The position numbers and the translations under genes are program-made. The notes below the pieces were generated by a model that was not told the DNA's origin, did no database searches, and saw only the letters and a list, made by a program, of their open reading frames with translations. DNA of 64,000 nucleotides from contig NZ_JALPZO010000144.1 in assembly GCF_023507745.1 (NCBI RefSeq), forward strand, positions 1-64,000, in the 5' to 3' direction. Below are positions 24,731-34,968 of the stretch, piece after piece. Position 1 is the stretch's first letter. The number at the start of each line of letters is the position of its first letter. Origin of the DNA: Vreelandella olivaria. Its GTDB lineage: Bacteria; Pseudomonadota; Gammaproteobacteria; Pseudomonadales; Halomonadaceae.

Positions 24731-25945
24731 TCATGCGCTGGCAACAAGCCGCTCGATAGCACGCTCCAGTCGCGCCATGCCTTCAGCAATATCCGCCTCA
24801 GGAATCACCAGTGACGGTGCCATACGCAGTACGTTGGGGCCTGCGATCAGTGCCATGACGCCCTCTTCAATGGCCAGTGGCAGAATATCCTTGGCGCGGC
24901 CCTCAAAGGCATCTGACATCTGTGCGCCCATCAGCAATCCCATCCCACGGATCTCTTTAAACACGCCATGTTTGCGGTTGATGGTTTCCAAATGCTCACG
25001 GAACAGGTCGTGGCGATACTTGACCCCTTCAAGCACCTCGGGGGTATCGATAAACTCCACTGCCGCAAGCGCAACTGCGGATGCCAACGCGTTGCCACCG
25101 TAGGTAGAGCCGTGGGTACCAATCGCCAAGGAGGCGGCGATAGCATCGGTCGTTAGCATGGCACCAACCGGGAAACCACCACCCAGGGACTTGGCGCTGG
25201 TCAGGATATCCGGGGTAATACCGAAATTTTTATAGGCATAAAGCTCGCCGCTACGACCGACGCCGGTTTGCACTTCATCAAAGATCAGCAGTGCGTTGTG
25301 CTCGTCACACAGGTCACGCAGGCCCTGGAGGAACTCCTGGGTCGCGGGTACGATGCCACCTTCCCCCTGCATAGGCTCGACCATAATGGCGCAGGTGTCA
25401 TCGCCGACCAGCCCACGCACGCTTTCCAGATCGTTGAAGCTGGCATGCAGAATGCCGCCAGGCACCGGGCCAAAACCCTGGGAGTACTTTGGCTGCCCCC
25501 CAACACTCACCGTGAAGAAGGTACGACCATGGAAGGACTGATAAAACGAAATGATTTTATCTTTGTGCTCACCGTGGTGGTCTACTGCCCAACGGCGTGC
25601 CAGTTTTAGGGCGGCCTCATTCGCTTCACCACCCGAAGAACATAGGAATACCTTGTCGGCGAATGTGCGCTCGGTCAGCGTTTTGGCAAGCTTGAGTGCT
25701 GGCTCGTTGGTAAACACATTGGACAGGTGCCATAGCGTTTCACCCTGCTCTTTCAGGGCATTGACCAGTACTGGATGGCAGTGGCCAAGGGAGTTCACCG
25801 CAATTCCCCCGGCAAAGTCGATATATTCTCGCCCCTCCTGATCCCACAAGCGGCTACCTTCACCCCTCACAGGAATAATCTGCTGCGGTGAGTAGTTGGG
25901 CGTCATGTAGTGATCGAAATCCTGACGGCTTGGGGTGTAACTCAT
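24731..25945 (-). CDS. aruC: Succinylornithine transaminase (AruC/AstC), bifunctional with acetylornithine
   Basis: The 404-residue class III aminotransferase has [19 protein letters not shown] and the PLP lysine Lys252 in [10 protein letters not shown]. The group includes ArgD and AstC, which differ mainly by context; heading the aruFGDB genes makes this the catabolic succinylornithine transaminase, which often also serves in arginine synthesis. It is the first gene of the operon, with a 181-base gap upstream that must hold the promoter. A CCTCC-complement site (GGAGG) precedes the ATG. Confidence 0.92.
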   Translation of the reverse strand: MSYTPSRQDFDHYMTPNYSPQQIIPVRGEGSRLWDQEGREYIDFAGGIAVNSLGHCHPVLVNALKEQGETLWHLSNVFTNEPALKLAKTLTERTFADKVFLCSSGGEANEAALKLARRWAVDHHGEHKDKIISFYQSFHGRTFFTVSVGGQPKYSQGFGPVPGGILHASFNDLESVRGLVGDDTCAIMVEPMQGEGGIVPATQEFLQGLRDLCDEHNALLIFDEVQTGVGRSGELYAYKNFGITPDILTSAKSLGGGFPVGAMLTTDAIAASLAIGTHGSTYGGNALASAVALAAVEFIDTPEVLEGVKYRHDLFREHLETINRKHGVFKEIRGMGLLMGAQMSDAFEGRAKDILPLAIEEGVMALIAGPNVLRMAPSLVIPEADIAEGMARLERAIERLVASA

Positions 25946-26126
25946 GGGGCAATACCTCCAGTGGGGTAAAGGAATGAAAACAGTATACGAGGGCGAATGG
26001 ACGCCGTGCTTTCAGTAATGGGACGGTAAATTATGAATAGCGACGCGGGCATCGGCTAGCGCCTGGCCTTAAATAGCCGCCACAGCACTTCCATACCGGG
26101 GCAGTGGAAGAGGGGTGGTTGCTACC

Positions 26127-27098
26127 CTAACCCAAACGCTCTTCCCTTGGTGTCATTCCGAAATGGTGCCGATAGGCAGTTGAAAAGTGCGCGCCCGAAG
26201 AGAAGCCGGTGGTAAAGGCAATATCACCCACCGGGCGATCACTCTCTCGTAGCTGCTTACGCGCCTCCTGAAGCCGTAAATCCAGGTAGTAGCGGCTGGG
26301 CACTGCCTGGAGGTACTTCTTGAATAACCGCTCTAGCTGTCGGCGGGAAATACCCAAATGTTCGGCCAGTTCCAGTGTGGATAGCGGCTCTTCGATATTC
26401 GCCTCCATAAGCGTGACCGCCTCAACCAGGCTTTGCGGAGCGTGCCCCAACCTGTTGCGTAACGGCACATGCTGGCGCTCGTCGGCCATGCGAATACGGT
26501 CACACACAAACTGTTCCGACACCTGCTCAGCGAGACGCTGGCCGTGATGTGTGCCAATCAATGTGAGCATCATGTCCATGGCTGCTGTGCCGCCTGCGCA
26601 GGTGACTCGATCCCGGTCTATTTCAAATAGCTGTTGGGAGAGCGTTACCTGGGGGTATGCCTGAACAAAAGCATCAAAGCGCTGCCAGGGCAAGGTGGCA
26701 CGATAGCCCTCCAACAGCCCACAACGGGCGAGCACTTCGGTTCCCCCGGCCAGCCCACCGATGGCCACTCCCCGCCCCTGGTGGCTACGCAGCCACTCAT
26801 TGAGCTTGGCGGGCAGCGCATAGGGCAACGGTGTGGGGGCACATATCAGTAGCATATCCAGCGGGCCAAGTGGTGCGCCTAATGCATGCTGGGCCAGCAG
26901 TGAAAGCTGCGCGCTACTGCGTACAGGCTCTTCGTTCAGGCTCAGGGTCACCGTGTGGTACAGCATTTGTCCACTGAGCTGATTGGCCATTTGCAGCGGC
27001 TCAATTGCACTGGCGTGAGCCAATAGAGAGAACCCTGGCAGCAGCAAAAAGGCCACCCGCCGTCGGCTGGGAGGAGGCATTAATGTGCTTGAAGGCAT
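26127..27098 (-). CDS. GlxA-family AraC regulator, ArgR/GbdR-like
   Basis: The 323-residue protein has an N-terminal DJ-1/PfpI-like domain (about residues 13-185, RVAFLLLPGFSLLAHASAIEPL, GLAGGTEVLA) and a C-terminal AraC double helix-turn-helix (about 220-318, ISRRQLERLFKKYLQAVPSRYYLDLRL then GFSSGAHFSTAYRHHF). Pseudomonas ArgR, GbdR and CdhR are built this way. Its place just upstream of the aru operon, same strand, strongly suggests the arginine-responsive activator of that operon, but CdhR- or GbdR-like roles cannot be excluded from sequence alone. Confidence 0.8.
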   Translation of the reverse strand: MPSSTLMPPPSRRRVAFLLLPGFSLLAHASAIEPLQMANQLSGQMLYHTVTLSLNEEPVRSSAQLSLLAQHALGAPLGPLDMLLICAPTPLPYALPAKLNEWLRSHQGRGVAIGGLAGGTEVLARCGLLEGYRATLPWQRFDAFVQAYPQVTLSQQLFEIDRDRVTCAGGTAAMDMMLTLIGTHHGQRLAEQVSEQFVCDRIRMADERQHVPLRNRLGHAPQSLVEAVTLMEANIEEPLSTLELAEHLGISRRQLERLFKKYLQAVPSRYYLDLRLQEARKQLRESDRPVGDIAFTTGFSSGAHFSTAYRHHFGMTPREERLG

Positions 27099-27230
27099 AG
27101 TAAATCATTGTGCTGCATGGAGACCGCCATCGGCTTGAAAACGTCTGGGTAAAACTGCCATCTTACCCAATTGTTCCCATGAAGGCAGCGCCTTAACCAT
27201 ACAGGCAAAAACCTGGCGCATGAATGCAAA

Positions 27231-27253
27231 TTGCCGGGCACAAGGCCCGGCAA
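27231..27253 (-). terminator. Hairpin downstream of the small membrane protein gene
   Basis: A perfect 9-bp stem (TTGCCGGGC with GCCCGGCAA) with a 5-base loop is followed on the minus strand by only TTTGC. It is placed to end the gene at 27278-27493. The T run is short, so termination is uncertain. Confidence 0.45.
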
Positions 27254-27277
27254 TCAGGTAATACGCCAAGGGTTCTG

Positions 27278-27493
27278 TCAGCCACCGCTGTTGCCAACGC
27301 CAAATATCAGAAACCCGGCCACGATGACCCCAAGAATGATAATGACCACCGGCAATAGCTTATGCATTCCGCTGGCTGGCTTTTTGGCTTCAGGCTGGCG
27401 CTGTGGCTCAGCTTCGTCAAAATCCTCCGGTATACGCTGGTTTAAAACGTGCTCTTTCTCTTCTTCCCGAGTTTTACTTTCCCTGGTATCCAT
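27278..27493 (-). CDS. Small single-span membrane protein of unknown function
   Basis: The ATG at 27493 follows AGGAGG at good distance and gives 71 residues. The first 45 residues are highly charged (TRESKTREEEKEH, DEAEPQRQPEAKKP) and the last 25 form one membrane segment (LLPVVIIILGVIVAGFLIFG), so it is probably a tail-anchored inner-membrane protein. I do not recognise the family. It stands alone between the AraC-type regulator and fabV, and codon use and the strong ribosome binding site support real expression. Confidence 0.7.
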   Translation of the reverse strand: MDTRESKTREEEKEHVLNQRIPEDFDEAEPQRQPEAKKPASGMHKLLPVVIIILGVIVAGFLIFGVGNSGG

Positions 27494-27563
27494 AAACACC
27501 TCCTGGTAATCCGGTACAAAGGATGAATACAGCAGCTTCTCACTGGCGCAACCGCATCACCAC

Positions 27564-28769
27564 TTATAAGTTAATGACATCAAACTCAACGTCAGGGTTC
27601 ACATCTGCATCGTAATCCACGTCGTCGCGCTCAAAGCCAAACAACTTTAGAAACTCATGCTTATAACCAGCATAGTCGGTAATTTCGAATAAGTTATCTG
27701 TAGTGACCTCCGACCACAGGTCCTGGCAGGCATTTTGAACGTCTTCCCGCAGTTCCCAGTCGTCCAGACGCAGGCGCCCCTGCTCATCTGTAACCATGCC
27801 ATCGCCCTGCCCGGCATAAAGCCGTTCGCCGAAAAGCCGGTTGAGCTGATCAATCGTCCCCTCATGCAGGCCCTGCTCCTTCATGATGCGGTATACCATG
27901 GCGATATATAGCGGCATGACGGGAATAGCGGCACTCGCCTGGGTGACAACCGACTTGAGCACGGCCACGTTGGCGCCACCACCTGTTTCTTTCAGTTTGG
28001 CATCAATTGCGGCGGCGGCACGGTCCAGATCTTCCTTGGCTTTGCCGAGCGCACCATGCCAGTAGATGGGCCAGGTGATTTCAGTCCCAATATAGCTGAA
28101 CGCAACACTGCGGGCCCCTTTGGCCAGCACTCCCGCCTGATCCAGAGCATCCATCCACAGTTCCCAGTCCTCCCCACCCATCACAGTGATAGTGTCTTCT
28201 ATCTCTTGCTGGGTGGCAGGTTCAACTTCCGCTTCGATGATGACATCTTTATTGGTGTCAATCGCTGTGGCACGGTAGGTTTCCCCGATGGGCTTCAGAC
28301 TGGAACGCTTTACTTCACCGCTATCCGGTAGTTTACGCACAGGAGAAGCCAGGGAGTAAATCACCAGATCGACTTCACCCATGTCCTGTTTAATCAACTC
28401 GATGGCCTTTTCCCTGGCTTCATGGGAAAACGCATCGCCATTAATGGACTTGCTGTAAAGCCCTTCCCGTTTGGCAAACCTGTCGAACGCAGCGCTGTTA
28501 TACCAGCCAGCCGTACCCGTTTTTTTCTCACTGCCGGGTTTTTCAAAAAACACACCCAAGGTATCAGCACCGTAGCCAAAGGCAGCCGTAATGCGGGCCG
28601 CAAGGCCATAGCCACTGGATGCACCAATCACCAGTACCTTTTTAGGGCCCGCACTTTTATCCAAACCACGGGCACGAGTCGCTTCGATCTGTTCGAGAAC
28701 GTTCTGCTCGCAGCCCTTGGGATGAGTCGTGGTGCAGATAAAACCGCGTACTTTAGGTTTAATGATCAC
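27564..28769 (-). CDS. fabV: Trans-2-enoyl-ACP/CoA reductase FabV
   Basis: The 401-residue protein is the typical length for FabV. It has the NADH-binding GASSGYGLA at residues 49-57 and the FabV catalytic motif Tyr-x8-Lys (Tyr236 to Lys245) in place of the FabI spacing, with [17 protein letters not shown] at the N-terminus. It performs the last reduction of each fatty-acid elongation cycle; FabV enzymes are known to tolerate triclosan. It is a single gene divergent from the DUF7079-like gene. Confidence 0.95.
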   Translation of the reverse strand: MIIKPKVRGFICTTTHPKGCEQNVLEQIEATRARGLDKSAGPKKVLVIGASSGYGLAARITAAFGYGADTLGVFFEKPGSEKKTGTAGWYNSAAFDRFAKREGLYSKSINGDAFSHEAREKAIELIKQDMGEVDLVIYSLASPVRKLPDSGEVKRSSLKPIGETYRATAIDTNKDVIIEAEVEPATQQEIEDTITVMGGEDWELWMDALDQAGVLAKGARSVAFSYIGTEITWPIYWHGALGKAKEDLDRAAAAIDAKLKETGGGANVAVLKSVVTQASAAIPVMPLYIAMVYRIMKEQGLHEGTIDQLNRLFGERLYAGQGDGMVTDEQGRLRLDDWELREDVQNACQDLWSEVTTDNLFEITDYAGYKHEFLKLFGFERDDVDYDADVNPDVEFDVINL

Positions 28770-28927
28770 GTCAGACCTCTTGATCGGATTGATTTCATTA
28801 TCAGCATGGCGATGCCATTCGCTAGTGGGGGTATTCTAGCCGTATGGACGCACGCTGTCCGCCCTTGAGCTTATCCGTTATTCGCGGCAGGATAGCCGCA
28901 TGCCCATTACTTACCGGCGAGATCCCC

Positions 28928-29311
28928 ATGAATGCACAGCAGCTAGTCGATGAGCGTGGTGAACTGTGGCTAGCCCTGGCACCACTGTGGCTTGACCACG
29001 AGCCAACGGAGCGCGACTACGTCCGCATGATTAATGTCATTGAGCAGCACGAGATGTCGCTACATGAGCTTGAGTGGATGTTCCGTCTGGAGCTGGCGCC
29101 CGTGATGGCCCGCCATCAGCTCTCAATTGCGAGCGAATGGCGTAAATTCAACGATTACAAGCTAATGCAACAGTTGGTTAACCACAATCTGCGACTGAAA
29201 GGCTGGCGACGTAAAAGCTGGGCACTGTTCTCGGGGCTAACCACCATGATGGTGCGCCACCGCTGGGTAGAGTTGATGAACCGACTGATGGTAGCCCGCG
29301 GTGAACACTAG
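28928..29311 (+). CDS. Uncharacterised helical protein, DUF7079-like
   Basis: The ATG at 28928 (MNAQQLVDERGELWLALAPL) gives 127 residues; the open frame extends 28 codons upstream without a convincing start. The pattern LWLALAPLWLDHEPTERDY, HELEWMFRLELAPVM and IASEWRKFND resembles the small DUF7079 family of unknown function, all helical and cytoplasmic. The stop overlaps by 4 bases the stop of the convergent glutathione peroxidase gene. No function can be given. Confidence 0.65.
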   Translation: MNAQQLVDERGELWLALAPLWLDHEPTERDYVRMINVIEQHEMSLHELEWMFRLELAPVMARHQLSIASEWRKFNDYKLMQQLVNHNLRLKGWRRKSWALFSGLTTMMVRHRWVELMNRLMVARGEH

Positions 29312-29802
29312 CCTTCGTACTCCTTATCAAGAGCAGTGTCCAACGCTATGCGTAGTGGTACACCATGGTCTCTAGGGCCAAAGCGCGCGATTACGCGGCC
29401 ATCGCGGCCAACCAAAAACTTGGTGAAATTCCACTTGATCGTCTTGGTACCCATGACACCGGGTGCTTCACGCTTAAGCAGTACAAATAGTGGATGCGCA
29501 TTGCGACCGTTAACGTATACCTTTTCCATCAGCGGAAAGCTCACGCCATACTGTTGTTCACCAAAAGCACAAAATGCCTCAGCGCTCTCCGGCGACTGTC
29601 GACCAAACTGGTTACAGGGGAAGCCCAGCACCGTGAAGCCTCTGTCGCGGTAGCGCGTGTATAAGCCTTCCAGCTCTTTTAATTGTGGTGTAAAGCCACA
29701 CTGGCTCGCCACGTTAACCACCAGTAATACCTGCCCACGCAATGCGCGTAAATTGAACGGCTTGCCTTGGTGGGTATAGCAATCTTGATCATAAATCGTC
29801 AT
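29308..29802 (-). CDS. Glutathione peroxidase, cysteine type
   Basis: With the start at 29802 (MTIYDQDCYTHQGKPF) the protein is 164 residues, the usual length; a longer frame to 29865 is unlikely. The catalytic residue is a cysteine (Cys35 in NVASQCGFTPQ), with the partner motifs LGFPCNQFGRQ and KWNFTKFLV. It reduces peroxides, with thioredoxin or glutathione as reductant. It is cytoplasmic, with no signal. It is convergent and end-overlapping with the DUF7079-like gene. Confidence 0.9.
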   Translation of the reverse strand: MTIYDQDCYTHQGKPFNLRALRGQVLLVVNVASQCGFTPQLKELEGLYTRYRDRGFTVLGFPCNQFGRQSPESAEAFCAFGEQQYGVSFPLMEKVYVNGRNAHPLFVLLKREAPGVMGTKTIKWNFTKFLVGRDGRVIARFGPRDHGVPLRIALDTALDKEYEG

Positions 29803-29875
29803 CGCAAGACCCCTACATGCCTTAGCTCGCTTATTATCACCATGCCATGGCATAGGCGGTTGCACCAGAGGCTAA

Positions 29876-30493
29876 CTAACTGATTGGCCCCACAACCACC
29901 CTTAGCGCCAATGCAATAAGCAGCCCACCTGTGATTCGGTTAACCCAATGGGCGTGGCGTTGTAGCCACGGCAGTACCCTTGAGTGGGAAAGCCCCAGGG
30001 CAACCAATACATACCAGCCACCATCAATCACCATCGCCGTTGCGACAATAACGGCTTTAGCCAGGACACTCATCTCCGGCGTAACAAACTGACTTAATAG
30101 CGCCACAAAGAAGATGATCAGCTTGGGGTTGCCCAACGCCACCAATACTGCTTCTTTGGCTGCCTGACGGGTGGTGGTCGCCACTGAGCTGTGAGCAAGC
30201 ACGCCACCTTGCCCTGCCCGTAGTGCCTGAATACCCAACCATGCCAAATAAGCAGCACCTAGCCATGTGATAACCTGAAACAATTGTGGATGACGAGCAA
30301 TCAATGCTCCCAGACCCCACACTGTTAACAACGCGTAAAACCCCACTCCAAGGGCGTGAAATACCGCAGCGGTTATGCCCGGCAGCCGCCCTCCCCCAAG
30401 GGTATGGCGTAGCACCAGGGCCAGGCTTGGCCCCGGCGACATGGCGCCCATAGCACAGATCGCGGCTAGCGAAAGCCAGAGTGACAACGGCAT
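29876..30493 (-). CDS. LysE family amino acid exporter
   Basis: I choose the ATG at 30493 (MPLSLWLSLAAI), preceded by GGAGAG, giving 205 residues; a frame to 30559 is longer than the family. There are six hydrophobic segments and the LysE/RhtB signature GAMSPGPSLALVLRHTLGGG at the N-terminus, with ALGNPKLIIFF in the middle. The family exports amino acids or derivatives such as homoserine lactone and threonine. The substrate is unknown. It is divergent from the YebC-family gene. Confidence 0.85.
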   Translation of the reverse strand: MPLSLWLSLAAICAMGAMSPGPSLALVLRHTLGGGRLPGITAAVFHALGVGFYALLTVWGLGALIARHPQLFQVITWLGAAYLAWLGIQALRAGQGGVLAHSSVATTTRQAAKEAVLVALGNPKLIIFFVALLSQFVTPEMSVLAKAVIVATAMVIDGGWYVLVALGLSHSRVLPWLQRHAHWVNRITGGLLIALALRVVVGPIS

Positions 30494-30683
30494 GCTTCTC
30501 TCCATGTACATTAGGCATAAAATAGCGGCTCCATTATACGCCAGTTGCACCGCCATCAAGGGAATAAATACTGCCCCTTAAATAACACTGTTAGCATGGT
30601 ACGCTGTTGGGTAAAATTTTCCCTTTTCTGATGAAGATGACGCCTGCCATGCAGGCGATTCATGGTTAATAAAGGACTTCAAC

Positions 30684-31415
30684 ATGGGTAGGGCGTTTCA
30701 AAACCGTAAGGAATCCATGGCCAAAACGGCCGCTGCAAAAACCAAGGTGTACAGCAAATACGGGCGTGAGATTTACGTCTGTGCGAAGGCAGGCGGCACG
30801 GACCCTAACGGTAACCTTGCACTACGCGGTTTGATGGAGCGTGCAAAAAAAGACCAAGTGCCTTCACATGTTATTGAGAAGGCACTGGATAAGGCCAGCG
30901 GCGCTGGCGGCGAAGATTTTTCTCCTGCACGTTATGAAGGCTTTGGTCCCGGTAATGCCATGGTCATCGTTGACTGCCTGACCGACAACCCCAACCGCAC
31001 CTTTGGCGATGTGCGCGGCTGCTTTACCAAAACCAAAAGTAAGCTCGGCACACCGGGCAGTGTCAGCCATATGTTCGACCATTGCGCCATTTTCTCGTTT
31101 GCAGGCAGTGATGAAGAAGCCGTGCTGGAAGCGCTGATGGAAGCGGATGTAGATGTTACCGACATTGAGCAGGAAGAGGGGCGTATCACTGTATTTGCCC
31201 CTCACACCGACTATGCCAAAGCCAAGCAGGCACTGCTGGATGCCGTCGGTGAAGTTGATTTTGAAGTGGACGAAATCCAGTTCCTGCCTCAAACCACCAC
31301 ACCGATCGAAGGCGATGACGTGGCAATGTTTGAAAAACTGCTTGGTATGCTGAATGAACTGGACGATGTCCAGAACGTGTTCCATAGCGCGGAACTACCC
31401 GAAGAAAGCGAATAA
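30684..31415 (+). CDS. YebC/PmpR family protein, YeeN type
   Basis: The 243-residue protein begins [20 protein letters not shown] and carries the family blocks [49 protein letters not shown] and [13 protein letters not shown]. YebC-family proteins act as translation factors or transcriptional regulators. The insert-free start and [10 protein letters not shown] segment place it with the YeeN subgroup, not with the YebC near ruvC. It is a lone gene. Confidence 0.88.
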   Translation: MGRAFQNRKESMAKTAAAKTKVYSKYGREIYVCAKAGGTDPNGNLALRGLMERAKKDQVPSHVIEKALDKASGAGGEDFSPARYEGFGPGNAMVIVDCLTDNPNRTFGDVRGCFTKTKSKLGTPGSVSHMFDHCAIFSFAGSDEEAVLEALMEADVDVTDIEQEEGRITVFAPHTDYAKAKQALLDAVGEVDFEVDEIQFLPQTTTPIEGDDVAMFEKLLGMLNELDDVQNVFHSAELPEESE

Positions 31416-31652
31416 ACGCCTGCTACACTGGCTCCCGCCACCCACACCATGGTCGTCAGCCTACTGCTGACGGCCATAAAGGCTATACTGCGAAAACGCC
31501 TCATCCGCACCGCCAATACCCAATTTTAAGTCACTAACAAAAAGTAAAGTCGGGCAAGCCTGGATTAGCGGCAAGAACTTAACGTCTAAACTACGGTCGT
31601 TATTAATAGGTTTCCCAACGATAGTGGGTTTGTAACTCTACAGGAGGCGATG

Positions 31653-31919
31653 ATGAGCGTTGTCCATGTAAGCGAGGAAGAGCTGCACGCAAAGTTGGAG
31701 AAGTGCATTGCTGGCGAGCGACTGCTTATTGACCATGACGGTAACCGTTTCAGCGCACGTATTCAGCATGTAGGCCTAACCGGTGTCAAGGTAATTCCAG
31801 AAACACTGATTAAGAACAGCACTGGAGACCCAGGTGATATTAATGGTGTTACTGTTCCCTATGAGGATATCTGGGAGCTTGAGGTAAAAGGGGTGGTATA
31901 TAGTCGGCTTGCAGAGTGA
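31653..31919 (+). CDS. Small protein of unknown function
   Basis: Two ATGs stand in a row (31650 and 31653); AGGAGG at 31642-31647 is better spaced for the second, giving 88 residues. The product is acidic and soluble, with a predicted alpha start (SEEELHAKLEKCIAGE) and then a beta-rich part (RLLIDHDGNRFSARIQHV, GVTVPYEDIWELEVKGVVYS) that looks like a small beta-barrel. I do not recognise the family. The strong ribosome binding site and following terminator mark it as a real single-gene unit. Confidence 0.7.
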   Translation: MSVVHVSEEELHAKLEKCIAGERLLIDHDGNRFSARIQHVGLTGVKVIPETLIKNSTGDPGDINGVTVPYEDIWELEVKGVVYSRLAE

Positions 31920-31940
31920 CAGCAGGATAGAGACCTACCA

Positions 31941-31967
31941 ATGCCCGACCCAAGGGCCGGGCATTTT
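31941..31967 (+). terminator. Terminator after the small hypothetical gene
   Basis: The stem ATGCCCG(A)CCC pairs with GGG(C)CGGGCAT with one mismatch and a 2-base loop, then TTTTC. It lies 21 bases after the stop at 31919. Confidence 0.7.
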
Positions 31968-31981
31968 CTGCCAGCGGCGTA

Positions 31982-32989
31982 TCAGAACGTCAGGCATATC
32001 TTGCCAAAGTGTTTGCCCGCCTCCTGATGCCGAAACGCATCGCCAATCTCGGTTAAAGCAAATTCGCGGTCGATGACTGGCCGCATTCCCGACGCCTCAA
32101 TGGCACGAACCATCTCCAGCTGGTGACGACGGCTACCGACAATTAGCCCCTGTAACCTGGCCTGTTTGGCCATTAATTTAGCAGTGGGAATATCACCTTC
32201 GCTCCCGGTGAGCACACCAATTAACGAGATATGCCCGGCAATTTTCACCGCCTCAATGGATTGCGGTAACGTGCCAGGGCCACCGACTTCCACAACATGG
32301 TCAACCCCTGCGCCGTTGGTTAACGCCTTCACTGCCTTACCCCAGTCGGGTGTCTCTTTGTAGTTGATGGTATGTTCGGCCCCTAGCTCGCGTAAGCGGG
32401 CCAGTTTTTCGTTAGAGGAGGACGTCGCAATCACCCTGGCCCCCATCATTCTGGCGAACTGCAGTGCAAAGATGGAAACACCACCAGTGCCCAGCACCAG
32501 CACCGTGTCCCCTGCTTTGAGCCCACCATCAACCACTAAGGCGCGCCAGGCGGTCAAGCCTGCGGTGGTCAGTGTGGCGGCCTCTGCGTGGCTGTATCCC
32601 TTGGGCTGATGGGTGAACCAGTTGGTAGGGCGGATCACCTGTTCACGGGCATAACCATCCACTCCATCTCCAGGTGTGGTAGTAAAATCCCCCACCCTTG
32701 CAGGGCCTTCCAGCCAACCGGGAAAGAAGGTGGATACCACAGCGTCGCCTACCACGAACTCGTCAACGCCCTCGCCTACGGCTTCAACCACACCAGCACC
32801 ATCCGACATGGGAATACGGCCATCCCCGGTGGGGATCATACCCGCCACTACGGCGTAGTCATGAAAGTTAAGCGAGTTTGCATGCAGGCGTACTTTAATT
32901 TCCCCAGGGCCGGGCTCCCCTGGTGCATCCAGTGTCACCACATCCAGTTTATCCAAACCGCCGGGCTGCCGGAGTTGAATCGCTTGCAT
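31982..32989 (-). CDS. Zinc-free MDR oxidoreductase (quinone-reductase-like)
   Basis: The 335-residue protein is a medium-chain dehydrogenase/reductase with the N-terminal GroES-like part (LHANSLNFHDYAVVAGM) and a Rossmann domain (VLVLGTGGVSIFALQFA). The catalytic zinc cysteine is replaced by Asn in NSLNFHD and the structural four-cysteine lobe is missing, so it belongs with zinc-independent quinone or enoyl reductases. It would use NADPH. Single gene; substrate unknown. Confidence 0.85.
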   Translation of the reverse strand: MQAIQLRQPGGLDKLDVVTLDAPGEPGPGEIKVRLHANSLNFHDYAVVAGMIPTGDGRIPMSDGAGVVEAVGEGVDEFVVGDAVVSTFFPGWLEGPARVGDFTTTPGDGVDGYAREQVIRPTNWFTHQPKGYSHAEAATLTTAGLTAWRALVVDGGLKAGDTVLVLGTGGVSIFALQFARMMGARVIATSSSNEKLARLRELGAEHTINYKETPDWGKAVKALTNGAGVDHVVEVGGPGTLPQSIEAVKIAGHISLIGVLTGSEGDIPTAKLMAKQARLQGLIVGSRRHQLEMVRAIEASGMRPVIDREFALTEIGDAFRHQEAGKHFGKICLTF

Positions 32990-33013
32990 CGCTACCTCCT
33001 GTCAAAGGGTATT

Positions 33014-34921
33014 CTACTGTGAGGTGGGGGCGTCATTATGTAGATCAAGGTCTTCCAGATCATGCGCCAGGAAACCACCCGACTGCCGCTGCCAAAGGCT
33101 GGCATAAATACCATTTTTTGCCAGTAGTTCCGAATGGGTTCCGCTTTCGACAATGTGACCTTCATCCACCACAATCAGTCGATCCAGCATGGCGATAGTG
33201 GAAAGTCGATGGGCGATCGCAATCACGGTTTTGCCTTCCATTAAGGCGTCCAACTGCTCTTGAATGGCAGCCTCCACTTCGGAATCCAACGCTGAAGTAG
33301 CTTCATCCAAGACCAGAATGGGCGCGTTCTTAAGCAGCACACGGGCAATGGCAATTCGCTGGCGCTGCCCACCGGATAGCTTGACCCCCCGCTCACCCAC
33401 ATGGGCATCCAGACCGCGACGCCCTTTAGGGTCCACCAAATCATTGATAAATGTATCGGCATGGGCACGACATACCGCCTGCCATACATCCTCATCACTG
33501 GCATGTGGGCTACCGTAACGGATGTTATCCCTCAACGAACGGTGCAAGAGAGAGGTGTCCTGGGTCACCATGCCAATTTGATGGCGTAACGAGGTTTGCG
33601 TCACCTCGGCAATATTCTGGCCATCGATCAGAATGCGTCCACCCTGCAGGTCGTAAAAGCGCAAAAGCAGATTAGCAAGGGTGGATTTACCTGCCCCTGA
33701 ACGCCCAATCAGACCAATTTTCTCACCAGGATGAATGGTCAGACTCAGCCCATCAAACACTGTCTTCTGCTCACCTTTGGCCTGGGCATAATGAAAACGC
33801 AGCGCATCAAACACGATTTCGCCATTGGTTACCTGGAGTGGTTTCGCGTTGGGGAGGTCTTTCACCATCGGTTCCTGCGCAATGGTATTCATACCATCCT
33901 GAACGGTACCAATATTTTCAAACAGCCCGGCCACTTCCCATAAAATCCAGTCAGACATAAAGCGGATACGCATGACCAGTGCGATGGCAATTGCCAACAC
34001 ACCCAACGAAATGGCATCAAAATACCAGGCACTGATCGCCATTCCTGCAGTGCCGATCAGTAGCAACGTATTCAGCAGGGTCAGACAGACGCTCATGATG
34101 GTGACCAGGCGCATCTGGCGATGTACAGTGATCAGGAACCCCTCCATTGCATCCTTGGCATAGCGCTGTTCCCGCTCGGTATCAGCAAACAGCTTGATGG
34201 TCTGAATATTGCTGTAACTATCCACCACGCGCCCGGTCATCCGGGCGCGAGCGTCGGCCTGCGCCATAGAGACATCACGCAGACGCGGGACGAAATAACG
34301 CATGATCCCCAAATAACCGACCAACCAGAGGCCCAGAGGCAATAGCAACCATGGGTCAGCACGCCCCAGCAGGATGGCCGCCCCGGTAAAGTACACAATG
34401 GCGTAGACCAGAAGATCCATTACCTTGGTGACAGTCTCACGAATCGCCAGTGCTGTTTGCATCACTTTTTGAGACACACGCCCAGCAAACTCGTCCTGAT
34501 AAAATGCCAGGCTTTGGCTGAGCATATGGCGGTGTGACAGCCAGCGGCCAATCATCGGATAGTTGCCAAAAATACTCTGGTGGGTCACCAGTGACTGCGC
34601 CAGCACCAATACCGGCAGACCAACAATGGCCAGCAGGGCAACCCCGGCAAGCCATAAGCCGTTTTCAGACCAAAAGCCTGCCCGTTCAACATGGCCCAAC
34701 CAGTCCACCAGATCGCCCATATAGCTGAAGAACACGACCTCAGCAGCGGAGACCAGGGCGGTAAACAGCGACATCAGCACAAGCAGAGGCCATATCGGTC
34801 TTGAGAAGTGCCAGATAAACGGCAGGAGACCCTGGGGCGGTGTGGTGACCTCTCCTTCAGGATAGGGGTACACACGACCCTCAAAGTAACGGAATAACGG
34901 CTGCAACACACGTAAAAGCAT
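33014..34921 (-). CDS. ABC exporter, fused permease and ATPase
   Basis: The 635-residue half-transporter has six membrane segments in residues about 40-330 and a nucleotide-binding domain with Walker A GRSGAGKST (407-414), signature LSGGQ (515-519), Walker B ILVLDE (535-540) and the switch histidine in IAHRLSTI. It would act as a homodimer, since no partner gene is adjacent. The layout is that of MsbA/multidrug exporters, with an N-terminal cytoplasmic extension (about 35 residues). The substrate may be a lipid or drug; it cannot be decided here. Confidence 0.88.
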   Translation of the reverse strand: MLLRVLQPLFRYFEGRVYPYPEGEVTTPPQGLLPFIWHFSRPIWPLLVLMSLFTALVSAAEVVFFSYMGDLVDWLGHVERAGFWSENGLWLAGVALLAIVGLPVLVLAQSLVTHQSIFGNYPMIGRWLSHRHMLSQSLAFYQDEFAGRVSQKVMQTALAIRETVTKVMDLLVYAIVYFTGAAILLGRADPWLLLPLGLWLVGYLGIMRYFVPRLRDVSMAQADARARMTGRVVDSYSNIQTIKLFADTEREQRYAKDAMEGFLITVHRQMRLVTIMSVCLTLLNTLLLIGTAGMAISAWYFDAISLGVLAIAIALVMRIRFMSDWILWEVAGLFENIGTVQDGMNTIAQEPMVKDLPNAKPLQVTNGEIVFDALRFHYAQAKGEQKTVFDGLSLTIHPGEKIGLIGRSGAGKSTLANLLLRFYDLQGGRILIDGQNIAEVTQTSLRHQIGMVTQDTSLLHRSLRDNIRYGSPHASDEDVWQAVCRAHADTFINDLVDPKGRRGLDAHVGERGVKLSGGQRQRIAIARVLLKNAPILVLDEATSALDSEVEAAIQEQLDALMEGKTVIAIAHRLSTIAMLDRLIVVDEGHIVESGTHSELLAKNGIYASLWQRQSGGFLAHDLEDLDLHNDAPTSQ

Positions 34922-34968
34922 GGAAAGTCCTTGCGTTAGCTTTTATCGACGGCATGGCTGATGAACAA

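Noticed and set aside
29308..29802. Selenocysteine form of glutathione peroxidase
   Set aside because: The catalytic position is an ordinary cysteine codon in NVASQCGFT, and no in-frame TGA is present.
31457..31481. Hairpin (GTCAGC/GCTGAC) after the YebC-family gene as a terminator
   Set aside because: The stem is 7 bp and no T run follows, so termination is not supported.
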